DNA from: Caproiciproducens faecalis
GTDB taxonomy: Bacteria > Bacillota > Clostridia > Oscillospirales > Acutalibacteraceae
Reading direction: 5' to 3'
Assembly: GCF_019448085.1 (NCBI RefSeq)
Contig: NZ_JAGFNZ010000003.1
Span: 186,001-250,000, forward strand
Length of the DNA: 64,000 nt
Position numbers and translations under genes: made by a program. The number at the start of each line of letters is the position of its first letter. Position 1 is the first letter of the stretch. The notes under the pieces were generated by a model that searched no databases, was not told the origin of the DNA, and saw only the letters and a list, made by a program, of their open reading frames with translations. Below, piece by piece: positions 7,671 through 14,354 of the stretch.

Positions 7671-8011
7671 CGGAACTGATTTGCATTGTATGTCCCAAGG
7701 GGTGCCACTTGAAGGTGGACGAGCAGAATGATTACGCGGTGACCGGTAACGGCTGCAAAAGGGGCGAGGCTTACGGCAAAAAAGAACTGACCAATCCCAC
7801 AAGGGTGGTTCCCTCCACCGTGAAGATCATCGGCGGGGCTCACCGCCGTCTGCCGGTAAAAACCAGCGAGCCCATTCCCAAAGCAATGATTTTTGACGCG
7901 ATGAAGCTGCTGGACACCGTTACGGTCAACGCCCCCGTAAAACGCGGCGACGTGGTGTATCGCAATATTCTGGAAACCGGTATTGATTTTATCGCTACCA
8001 AAGATATGTAA
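7667..8011 (+). CDS. DUF1667 protein, third component of the glycerol-3-phosphate oxidation operon
   Basis: This 114-residue protein carries an N-terminal cysteine cluster, CIVCPKGC followed by GNGC, typical of DUF1667 and suggestive of metal or Fe-S binding. Its start overlaps the stop of the preceding gene. Its exact role in the dehydrogenase is not established; the constant company of GlpA-like and GlpB-like flavoproteins argues that it is a subunit or electron carrier. Confidence 0.88.
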   Translation: MTELICIVCPKGCHLKVDEQNDYAVTGNGCKRGEAYGKKELTNPTRVVPSTVKIIGGAHRRLPVKTSEPIPKAMIFDAMKLLDTVTVNAPVKRGDVVYRNILETGIDFIATKDM

Positions 8012-8018
8012 CTGCAAA

Positions 8019-8062
8019 AATGCCCTGAAACAGCTCATTGAGCCGGTTCAGGGCATTCTTTT
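8019..8062 (+). terminator. Bidirectional terminator between the glp operon and glpP
   Basis: AATGCCCTGAA (8019-8029) pairs with TTCAGGGCATT (8047-8057), with a CTTTTA tail on the plus strand and an A-rich flank on the other side, so it can serve both convergent genes. Confidence 0.85.
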
Positions 8063-8070
8063 ACGCAAAT

Positions 8071-8640
8071 TTATATTTGATCCCAGATCTTTGTGCTGGT
8101 AGAGGAGATTGCGTCCGCGCCGGCCCCAAGGGCGGCTACCACGTCTTCCTTGTCGGACACCAGCCCCCCGGCAATAATCGGCACATTGACAATTTTCTGA
8201 ATAGAACGGAGCACCTTCGGAATGCACCCCGGCATGATCTCAATGCAGTCCGGGCTGCACAGGCTCACCTGTTTGGAAACGTTGTGATACGACATGGAAT
8301 CAATCAGAAAGAAGCGGTGAATGGTGTACAGCCCCCTGCTGTTCGCCGCCTTAATCAGGGAGGCTCTGGTGCTGATAATGCCGTCCGCGCCCGTCGTTTC
8401 CTTGATAAAGTCAATCACCACGTCTTTAGTGGACGTTCCTTCAATCAAGTCAACATGGACAAAAGCGTATTTACCCTCCCGCTTGACCCGGTGCACAATA
8501 TTTGCGATGCTGCACAGGCTTCCGTACAAAATAAATACAATTTTACATCTGGAGTGCAGAACGTTTTCCAGCCCTTCGTCGCTGTTAATCGCCGCGATGA
8601 TCGGATTGTCGCTGAGCAGGTTTAAAATGTCCTCTTTCAT
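8071..8640 (-). CDS. glpP: Glycerol-3-phosphate-responsive antiterminator
   Basis: This 189-residue protein matches the GlpP family in length and layout: a TIM-barrel-like RNA-binding protein with conserved segments HVDLIEG, DGIISTR, PDCIEIMPG and PIIAGGLV. In Bacillus, GlpP senses glycerol-3-phosphate and prevents termination in the glpD leader. Here it lies convergent to a glycerol-3-phosphate dehydrogenase operon that has exactly such a leader terminator (4859). The ATG at 8640 is chosen because GGAGG is 7 bases upstream. Confidence 0.9.
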   Translation of the reverse strand: MKEDILNLLSDNPIIAAINSDEGLENVLHSRCKIVFILYGSLCSIANIVHRVKREGKYAFVHVDLIEGTSTKDVVIDFIKETTGADGIISTRASLIKAANSRGLYTIHRFFLIDSMSYHNVSKQVSLCSPDCIEIMPGCIPKVLRSIQKIVNVPIIAGGLVSDKEDVVAALGAGADAISSTSTKIWDQI

Positions 8641-8682
8641 AGCAACCTCCAAATACAGGGAAAATTGGTATATTATGACTAC

Positions 8683-8711
8683 AGTATACCGCATTATTGC
8701 ATGAAAGCAAA
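8683..8711 (-). promoter_or_regulatory. Possible glpP promoter
   Basis: On the minus strand TTTGCT (8711-8706), 17 bases, TATACT (8688-8683). The -35 is weak. An inverted repeat GGTATA/TATACC brackets the start region. Confidence 0.4.
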
Positions 8712-8732
8712 GACGTTTTTATCAATTTGAAT

Positions 8733-10040
8733 TTATTTTGTTTTTTCCGTTTCCGTCACCGCCTGCTTGTAGACGGAATCGTAGGGGACGCCGTGTTTTT
8801 GGGCGGCGGCCTGCACATCGGCGTACTCCGGCTTGTACTTGGTGATTCCCGAGCCGCTGCTCACTTTCATGCGGATGGGACCGTAAACCGTTTCCACCGT
8901 TCGGAAGGAAGAGGTCAGAATCGTGCGCGCGCACCGGACCTCCCGTACACCGAGCGTGGTGGTGTGCAAAAGCATCAGGCGCACCAGTTTTTCCTTATCG
9001 TCCGGCCTGCACAGGCAGGTCAGCATGGTGGAAGGACGGCTTTTCTTCATATAAATCGGTGTGGAAAAAACATCCAGCGCGCCCGCGGAAAGAAGCAGCT
9101 CCGTCGCGCAGCCGATTGCTTCCGGGGTCATATCGTCCAGATTGCAGCTCAGTTCCGCAATCTCGTCGCAGCTGTCCTCACTTTGCGCCCAGAAAGCACG
9201 CACGCAGTTGGCCGCCGGAAAGTCCTTAACACCCATGCCGCAGCCGATTTTATTCACTGTCATCGGTGCCATCGGGCCGAATTTAGAGACGAAATGCTTC
9301 AAAAGCGCGGCGCCCGTCGGGGTGCAGAGTTCCCCGCGGATTTCTCCGCTGTAAATGGGAACCCCCTTTAAAATGGCCGCCGTAGCCGGTGCGGGTACGG
9401 GAAGAATCCCGTGTGCGCAGCGTACAAATCCGCTGCCCACATGAACCGGCGACGCCGTAATGGAATCCGGCCCCAGCAGGTGGAAAAGCAAACAGCAGCC
9501 CACGACATCCACAACAGCGTCCAGAGAACCGACTTCATGGAAATGAATCTGTTCCACGGGAACGCCGTGCACGGAGGACTCCGCTTCCCCAATCAGCGCA
9601 TAGACCGCCAAAGCGTCTTTTTTTACCTGCTCCGGAACGGGCATCTGCGCAATCTTTTCTTTCAGTGCTTCATAGCTGATATGGCTGTGACTGTGGGTGT
9701 GCGGCTCTGCGTGGCCGTCTTCATGATTATGCTCATGGCTATGAGAATGGTCGTGGTCATGGGTGTGCTCGTGCTCATGGTGGTGGTCATCACCGTGGCT
9801 GTGCAGCTCGTCGGCACTCACGTCTTTTGCGGTTTCTTCTTCGCCGTGCACGATGACGTCGATGTGACTTCCGTTGATCCCGCATTTCTGCGCGGGAACA
9901 CAACGAACCGTAACACCGTCAAGACCGAGCGAATTCATCTGTTTTAAGAAGCCTTCCTTATCCGGATACAGCTCCAGAAGGGCAGCCATCAGCATATCGC
10001 CGGCGGCGCCCATATTGCATTCGAGGTACAGTTTTTTCAT
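8733..10040 (-). CDS. larC: LarC, nickel insertion enzyme of nickel-pincer cofactor synthesis
   Basis: The 435-residue protein begins LYLECNMGAAGDM, the family signature. LarC is the CTP-dependent cyclometallase that inserts Ni into the pyridinium bisthiocarboxylate cofactor. A histidine-rich stretch of roughly 40 residues, alternating His with Glu, Asp and Ser, spans about residues 85-125 and probably stores or delivers nickel. In Lactiplantibacillus plantarum LarC is made by programmed frameshifting between larC1 and larC2; here it is one uninterrupted frame. The larB stop and larC start overlap (TGATG at 10042-10038), so the pair is translationally coupled. Confidence 0.92.
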   Translation of the reverse strand: MKKLYLECNMGAAGDMLMAALLELYPDKEGFLKQMNSLGLDGVTVRCVPAQKCGINGSHIDVIVHGEEETAKDVSADELHSHGDDHHHEHEHTHDHDHSHSHEHNHEDGHAEPHTHSHSHISYEALKEKIAQMPVPEQVKKDALAVYALIGEAESSVHGVPVEQIHFHEVGSLDAVVDVVGCCLLFHLLGPDSITASPVHVGSGFVRCAHGILPVPAPATAAILKGVPIYSGEIRGELCTPTGAALLKHFVSKFGPMAPMTVNKIGCGMGVKDFPAANCVRAFWAQSEDSCDEIAELSCNLDDMTPEAIGCATELLLSAGALDVFSTPIYMKKSRPSTMLTCLCRPDDKEKLVRLMLLHTTTLGVREVRCARTILTSSFRTVETVYGPIRMKVSSGSGITKYKPEYADVQAAAQKHGVPYDSVYKQAVTETEKTK

Positions 10041-10798
10041 CAGCGGTTTCCCCCTATATGGTTAATCATGCTGGCGAGGTAACCCGCGCCGAAACCGTTG
10101 TCAATATTGACCACGCTGACGCCGCTGGCGCAGGAGTTCAGCATGGAAAGCAATGCGGAAAGGCCGTTGAAGTTGGAACCGTAGCCGATACTGGTCGGTA
10201 CGGCGATGACCGGGCAGTCCACCAGACCGCCGACCACGCTGGCGAGCGCCCCTTCCATCCCCGCGACGGCGATGACGACCTGCGCATCCATCAGGACGTC
10301 CAGCTTAGACAGCAGACGGTGCAGACCCGCCACGCCCACGTCGTAAAGACGGACGACCTTGTTGCCCAGAACCTCCGCCGTCAGGGCCGCCTCCTCTGCT
10401 ACGGGCATGTCACTGGTACCGCCGGTTGCCACCGCAATGGTGCCGGACGCCGTGATCTCGCTTTTTCGCCCCACAATGCCGATTTTGGACATAGGGTCGT
10501 AGGTAAGAGGAATTTGTTCTCCCACAATTTTTGCGGATTCGGTACAAAGGCGGGTAATCAGGATATTTTCCCCGCCGCGCGCCTGCATAGCGGAAGCGAT
10601 GCCGATAATCTGCTCCGGTGTTTTGCCGCTGCCGAAAATCACTTCCGGAATCCCCTGGCGAAGTTCCCGGTGCAGGTCGATTTTTGCGTATCCCAAATCC
10701 TCGAAGGGACTCATTTTCAGCTTCAGGACGGCTTCTTCCGGGGAAAGCTCCCCGTCCTTGACTTTTTGCAGCAGCTCCAGTGCCTTTTGCTGTTCCAT
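10040..10798 (-). CDS. larB: LarB, nicotinate adenine dinucleotide carboxylase/hydrolase
   Basis: The protein has 252 residues with a PurE-like C-terminal half (VATGGTSDMPVAEEA, GVAGLHRL, AGMEGALASVV, PVIAVPTSIGYG). LarB carboxylates the pyridinium ring of nicotinic acid adenine dinucleotide and releases AMP, the first step toward the nickel-pincer nucleotide. Length and motifs are standard for the family. It lies between larE and larC in one minus-strand unit, 19 bases after larE and overlapping larC. Confidence 0.92.
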   Translation of the reverse strand: MEQQKALELLQKVKDGELSPEEAVLKLKMSPFEDLGYAKIDLHRELRQGIPEVIFGSGKTPEQIIGIASAMQARGGENILITRLCTESAKIVGEQIPLTYDPMSKIGIVGRKSEITASGTIAVATGGTSDMPVAEEAALTAEVLGNKVVRLYDVGVAGLHRLLSKLDVLMDAQVVIAVAGMEGALASVVGGLVDCPVIAVPTSIGYGSNFNGLSALLSMLNSCASGVSVVNIDNGFGAGYLASMINHIGGNR

Positions 10799-10817
10799 AT
10801 TGTGTAAACCTCTCTCT

Positions 10818-11564
10818 TTATACTCTGGGTGTCAGATCGAGCAGTACCCCGTCAAAATAAGGGGCAAGAGCCTGATTCAGTTCATTCTTCTTTTCGATTG
10901 CCATTGAAAATTGATTTTCCGGAAGCTGGATTTTCGCCGCGCCGTGGAAAAGCCGGATTCTGAAATCCGTAAAGCCCATGGCAAACATCCTGTTTTCGCC
11001 CTGTTCCACCTTTTGCAGCATGTCCTCCGTAATGGCGGTGCCGGTGGGAACTCTGGTGGCAAGGCAGGCGTAAGAGGGCTTTTCGGAAGTGAACAGCCCC
11101 GCTTTCCGGGAAAGCTCACGGATATCCGCCTTTGTCAGGCCGCATTCGCGCAGGGGAGAACGCACGTCCAGTTCCTGCAGCGCGCGCATTCCCGGCCGCC
11201 CTTCAAAGCTGTCGGAAGCGTTGGTGCCGTCCATCAGAAGAGTGCAGCCGTCTTTGGCGGCCAGCTTTCTCAGCTGTGTGAACAGCGTGGTTTTGCAGTA
11301 ATAGCAGCGCAGTTCGTCGTTTGCAACCACCTGCGGGTTCTCCAGTGCGTTAAATTCCGCCACGGTAAAGGGAACATGCAGCTGCTCCGCCAGCCTGCGC
11401 GCGTCGTCCAGTTCAAACTGAGGCTGGAACGCAGACTTGATAAAATATGCATGGACGTCACATCCATACTGCTTTGCCGCGTACAGCAGGTAAGAGGAAT
11501 CCACTCCTCCCGAAAAGGCGAGCGCCGCGCGCGGATTTTGCTCAAAAAACGTTTTTAAATCCAT
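10818..11564 (-). CDS. larE: LarE, ATP-dependent sacrificial sulfur transferase
   Basis: The protein has 248 residues. The PP-loop SGGVDSS lies near residues 19-25, and a conserved cysteine occurs in PSYACLATR near residue 175, the region of the sacrificial cysteine in the L. plantarum enzyme, which loses its own sulfur to the cofactor. The start at 11564 is chosen over the in-frame ATG at 11597 because GGAG lies 8 bases upstream and the family begins at about this point. It is the first gene of the larEBC unit and is preceded by a leader with an attenuator-like hairpin. No larA (lactate racemase) is in the window. Confidence 0.92.
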   Translation of the reverse strand: MDLKTFFEQNPRAALAFSGGVDSSYLLYAAKQYGCDVHAYFIKSAFQPQFELDDARRLAEQLHVPFTVAEFNALENPQVVANDELRCYYCKTTLFTQLRKLAAKDGCTLLMDGTNASDSFEGRPGMRALQELDVRSPLRECGLTKADIRELSRKAGLFTSEKPSYACLATRVPTGTAITEDMLQKVEQGENRMFAMGFTDFRIRLFHGAAKIQLPENQFSMAIEKKNELNQALAPYFDGVLLDLTPRV

Positions 11565-11590
11565 CAAAATAACTCCTAACAAAAGATAAA

Positions 11591-11740
11591 GGCTCACAAT
11601 GCTGTGAGCCTTCTGGCAAAGCGCACAGCTGCAGCCGGGCGCTGAATAATTTATGGAAATCTGTTTTTTTGATTTTATGCGACATGCTTCTGCATATCAA
11701 TATTAATATGTATCTTACAATATTAATGGGTTTTTGTCAA
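11591..11740 (-). promoter_or_regulatory. Promoter and attenuator-like leader of larE-larB-larC
   Basis: On the minus strand TTGACA (11740-11735), 17 bases, TAAGAT (11717-11712) gives a leader of about 140 bases. Near its end GGCTCAC/GTGAGCC (11610-11591) forms a 7-bp hairpin followed by TTTATCTTTT, a terminator. The upstream segment GCTGTG (11629-11624) can pair with CACAGC in the terminator's 5' arm, giving a competing fold. The ligand is unknown; a nickel- or metal-responsive device is a guess. The remaining gap to 11912 holds only the promoter of the next gene. Confidence 0.5.
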
Positions 11741-11825
11741 TGCCTGCGCGTGCCTGTCAAAAGATGGAGTCAGTCCTGTTTTTCCGTACGGCTCTTTGGG
11801 AAAGATATCCGGCCGCATTGATTGA

Positions 11826-11854
11826 TTGACGGAAGGGAACACTTGTGTTATTAT
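11826..11854 (+). promoter_or_regulatory. Promoter of the DUF3842 gene
   Basis: TTGACG (11826-11831), 17 bases, TATTAT (11849-11854). Confidence 0.6.
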
Positions 11855-11912
11855 TTCCGTTACAGGAATGTATATCGGTTCGATTTTAGAATAGACAGGC
11901 GGAGGGTTTAAA

Positions 11913-12323
11913 ATGAAAATAGTCGTAATTGACGGTCAGGGCGGCGGGATTGGCCGAAGCATCGTGGAAAAGCTGAAAGAAGAACTTCCGGGTGCCGAAC
12001 TCATTGCGGTGGGAACCAATGCCCTTGCCACTTCGTCCATGCTGAGGGCGGGCGCGGACGCGGGCGCCACCGGAGAAAATGCGGTTATCTACAACTGCGC
12101 CCATGCGGATATTATCGCCGGGCCGATGGGGATTATCCTTGTCAATGCCATGCTGGGGGAAATTTCCCCCGCCATGGCGCAGGCGGTTTCCGGCAGCAGG
12201 GCAGAAAAGGTGCTGGTGCCGGTGTCGGCCTGCGGGGTATATGTCGCGGGAGTGGAAGAGAAACCCATGTCCAGATATATTGAAATCGCGGTGGCGGCAA
12301 TTCGGAAAATCTGCGGGGCGTAA
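11913..12323 (+). CDS. DUF3842 family protein
   Basis: This small protein of 136 residues starts with a Rossmann-like MKIVVIDGQGGGIGRS segment and contains a hydrophobic glycine/alanine-rich middle (AGPMGIILVNAMLGE). It appears to match DUF3842, a clostridial family of unknown function. The start has GGCGGAGGG about 6 bases upstream. It has its own promoter and a terminator directly after the stop, so it is monocistronic. The N-terminal glycine pattern suggests nucleotide binding, but no catalytic residues can be named. Confidence 0.75.
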   Translation: MKIVVIDGQGGGIGRSIVEKLKEELPGAELIAVGTNALATSSMLRAGADAGATGENAVIYNCAHADIIAGPMGIILVNAMLGEISPAMAQAVSGSRAEKVLVPVSACGVYVAGVEEKPMSRYIEIAVAAIRKICGA

Positions 12324-12336
12324 CCCCGCATTTTCT
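12312..12336 (+). terminator. Terminator of the DUF3842 gene
   Basis: GCGGGG (from 12313) pairs with CCCCGC around a short loop that holds the stop codon, followed by ATTTTCT. Confidence 0.7.
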
Positions 12337-12347
12337 GACTGTTTCCA

Positions 12348-12375
12348 TTGACTTCCGTACGAATTATGCTATAAT
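12348..12375 (+). promoter_or_regulatory. tRNA-Arg promoter
   Basis: TTGACT (12348-12353), 16 bases, perfect TATAAT (12370-12375). The mature tRNA begins 18 bases after the -10. Confidence 0.75.
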
Positions 12376-12392
12376 AACCTTTGGCTATATAT

Positions 12393-12469
12393 CCGCCCGT
12401 AGCGAAGCTGGATATCGCAGCAGATTCCGATTCTGAAGGCCGGGGGTTCGAATCCCTCCGGGCGGGCCA
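12393..12469 (+). tRNA. tRNA-Arg, anticodon CCG
   Basis: A full cloverleaf can be drawn. The acceptor is CCGCCCG (12393-12399) with CGGGCGG (12459-12465). The D-arm is GCGA/TCGC. The anticodon stem is GCAGA/TCTGA, whose outermost pair is G-A, with loop TTCCGAT holding anticodon CCG. The variable loop is AGGCC, the T-loop is TTCGAAT, the discriminator is G, and CCA is encoded (12467-12469). It reads CGG codons. The first acceptor pair is C-G, and the D-stem GCGA is unusual against the common GCTC. No terminator follows; the repeat array begins inside the tRNA itself. Confidence 0.9.
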
Positions 12470-12629
12470 AATTAGAAATCAGTTTATGGAGAACAGCTCC
12501 GGTGAAAGAAGGCACAAGCTCCCGAACGGAGGGTGAGAACCCCCCGGTGCAGAATGGGAGCAGCACCGGAAATCCTGACCACGAAGGAAACGAAGGGACT
12601 CGCGGAACGCGGGTAAAGAATGCACCACC
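12447..12629 (+). repeat. Tandem unit 1 of the tRNA-Arg-linked array (183 bp)
   Basis: The unit starts at the T-loop of the tRNA (TTCGAAT) and runs through its acceptor strand and CCA into about 157 bases of unique-looking DNA. Internal inverted repeats include CCGGTGC/GCACCGG around a 12-base loop, and GGG/CCC around TGAGAA. Compared with unit 2 it has two small insertions and about ten substitutions. Confidence 0.9.
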
Positions 12630-12809
12630 TTCGAATCCCTCCGGGCGGGCCAAAAGAAATCAGTTTATGGACAACAGCTCCGGTGAAAAAAGCACAGGCT
12701 CCCGAACGGAGGGTGAGAACCCCCCAGTGCAGGATGCGAGTAGCACCGGAAACCCTGACCACGAAGGAAACGAAGGGACTCGCGGAACGAAGGTAAAGAA
12801 TGCACCACC
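12630..12809 (+). repeat. Tandem unit 2 of the tRNA-Arg-linked array (180 bp)
   Basis: This is a second copy, over 90 percent identical to unit 1 by eye. It again opens with the tRNA T-loop, acceptor strand and CCA (first 25 bases identical to the tRNA end), but no 5' tRNA half precedes it. The segment before the T-loop (CACCACC) does not match the tRNA, so the shared core begins exactly at the T-loop. Confidence 0.9.
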
Positions 12810-12878
12810 TTCGAATCCCTCCGGGCGGGCCAAAAGAAATCAGTTTATGGACAACAGCTCCGGTGAAAGAAAGCACAG
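12810..12878 (+). repeat. Truncated third unit of the tRNA-Arg-linked array
   Basis: The first 69 bases of the unit are present, including the complete tRNA 3' core. The match then stops abruptly at GCACAG, 52 bases before the trkA start codon. The stretch 12879-12930 holds only the trkA ribosome-binding region. Confidence 0.88.
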
Positions 12879-12930
12879 ACTAGTTATCATGCTCTGCTGA
12901 CGTAAAAGCAGGCAAGAGGAGAGGTTTTTA

Positions 12931-13554
12931 GTGAACGTTCTTGTAGTAGGTTGCGGCAGATTGGGAACCCGTCTGGCGGGACTGCTTGATGAGCACGGCC
13001 ATGACGTTGCCGTAATTGATTCCAATCCGGACGCGTTTCGCAATCTGAGCGAAAGCTTCAGCGGGATTACGGTTACCGGTATGCCAATGGATATGACGGT
13101 GCTGCAGAACGCCGGCGTGGAAAGCTGCGATGCGGTTGCCGTGGTAACTCCCGACGATAATCTGAATATTACCGTATCACAGATTGTACGCGAGTTTTTC
13201 GGGGTACAGAATGTGGTTGCGCGTATTTCCGACCCGGCCCGCGAAAACGTGTTTGAGCGGTTCGGCTTAAAAACCGTCTGCCCGACCAATCTGGCGGGCG
13301 ATTCTATTTTAACGGCGTTGACGCAGCCGCTTGCTTCCAAGAATCTGTCTTTTGAAAGCGCAACGGCGACTTTTCACTTCCGCGCTGTGGATCAGGCACA
13401 TGAGGGGATTCCCGTTTCAGCAGCACCCAAAGATGTGGGAGAGACTGTTTTTGGAGTCCTTCATAAAAACGGTACGCTGGAGCTTTATTCCGCTGACCGC
13501 AAAATCATTCTCACCGAAGGCGACAAGGTCATTTTCGCAAAGGTCATCGACTGA
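12931..13554 (+). CDS. trkA: TrkA-family potassium channel regulatory subunit (first of two)
   Basis: The protein has 207 residues: an RCK N-domain with the Rossmann motif VVGCGRLGTRLA and an acidic D30 at the end of beta-2 (VIDSNPD), then an RCK C-domain. It is a cytoplasmic ring protein that gates a Trk/Ktr potassium transporter in response to bound nucleotides. The start is GTG with AGAGGAGAGG upstream. A second trkA follows 43 bases later and the trkH channel gene is convergent. The gene begins 52 bases after the tRNA-linked repeats. Confidence 0.88.
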   Translation: MNVLVVGCGRLGTRLAGLLDEHGHDVAVIDSNPDAFRNLSESFSGITVTGMPMDMTVLQNAGVESCDAVAVVTPDDNLNITVSQIVREFFGVQNVVARISDPARENVFERFGLKTVCPTNLAGDSILTALTQPLASKNLSFESATATFHFRAVDQAHEGIPVSAAPKDVGETVFGVLHKNGTLELYSADRKIILTEGDKVIFAKVID

Positions 13555-13597
13555 ACCAACGGGGTTCTGTTAAATTTGGAGGATATGTAGAAGAGAT

Positions 13598-14263
13598 ATG
13601 AGAATTGTAATTGTGGGCGGCGGCAAACTGGGTCATCAGATTGCCCGAAATATGCTCGAAAGAAAATACAGCGTGAAGCTGATTGAGAAAGACAAGCTCA
13701 AATGCATGCGTCTGGCGAACGAGCTGGATGCGGAAGTAATTTGCGGCGACGGCACGGAAATAGAAGTGTTGGACGATGCGGGCACCAAAAATGCCGACTG
13801 CTTTATCGCGGTTACGGGCAGCGATCAGGACAATCTGGTTGCTTCACAGCTTGCCAGAAAAGAATTCAAGGCCGGAAAGGTAATTGCCAGAGCAAACGAC
13901 CCCCGGAATCTGGCGGCGCTGCGCAAACTGGGCGCGGACATTGCCGTAAGCAGTACGGAAATCATTACCAACCTGATTGAGCAGGAAGTCGACGTCTCAA
14001 AGATGCATCTGCTTGCCACGCTGAACAAAGGCAAGGCGGGCATCTGCGCGATTACGCTTCCACGCAACACCGCGCTGGACGGCGTACAGCTGCGCGAGAT
14101 TACCCTTCCGAAGGGCTCGCTGATTATTTCGGTCGTACGCGGGGACTCCATGATGATTCCAAACGGTTTTACGGTGATCCGGGCTAACGACGAAATTGTG
14201 GCTGTCTGTGAGAATAAGACTCAAAAGGAATTGATGGGCATTCTCGGCGCTCAAAAAGAATAA
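13598..14263 (+). CDS. trkA: TrkA-family potassium channel regulatory subunit (second)
   Basis: The protein has 221 residues with the RCK motif IVGGGKLGHQIA and the GDGTE segment near residue 53, followed by an RCK C-domain. It is distinct in sequence from its upstream neighbour. Two different RCK proteins may form a hetero-ring, or one may serve another channel. Both are presumably co-transcribed and end at the hairpin at 14266. Confidence 0.9.
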   Translation: MRIVIVGGGKLGHQIARNMLERKYSVKLIEKDKLKCMRLANELDAEVICGDGTEIEVLDDAGTKNADCFIAVTGSDQDNLVASQLARKEFKAGKVIARANDPRNLAALRKLGADIAVSSTEIITNLIEQEVDVSKMHLLATLNKGKAGICAITLPRNTALDGVQLREITLPKGSLIISVVRGDSMMIPNGFTVIRANDEIVAVCENKTQKELMGILGAQKE

Positions 14264-14265
14264 AC

Positions 14266-14299
14266 AAAAATCCCGTAGCCCAAGGCGACGGGATTTTTT
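14266..14299 (+). terminator. Terminator after the trkA pair
   Basis: AAATCCCGT pairs with ACGGGATTT around AGCCCAAGGCG and runs into TTTTTT. Confidence 0.85.
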
Positions 14300-14312
14300 G
14301 TACTGAAATTTT

Positions 14313-14341
14313 GAAAGCCCCCGGCACAGCCGGGGGCTTTC
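14313..14341 (-). terminator. Terminator after trkH
   Basis: GAAAGCCCCCGGC pairs with GCCGGGGGCTTTC around a 3-base loop, a very strong hairpin 14 bases past the trkH stop on the minus strand. Confidence 0.75.
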
Positions 14342-14354
14342 GATTTATGGAATA

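Noticed and set aside
12447-12878. CRISPR array
   Set aside because: The units are 180 bp and nearly fully conserved, without short repeats and unique spacers, and no cas genes are present.
12484-12900. Long open frames on both strands through the tRNA-linked repeats, giving 60-residue repeat proteins
   Set aside because: The frames stay open because the unit is a multiple of three or nearly so; they run through tRNA sequence, lack ribosome sites and have low-complexity products. Treated as non-coding repeat DNA.
12931-14263. Whole-gene duplication of trkA as a sequencing artefact
   Set aside because: The two proteins differ along their whole length; they are distinct paralogues, not an assembly repeat.
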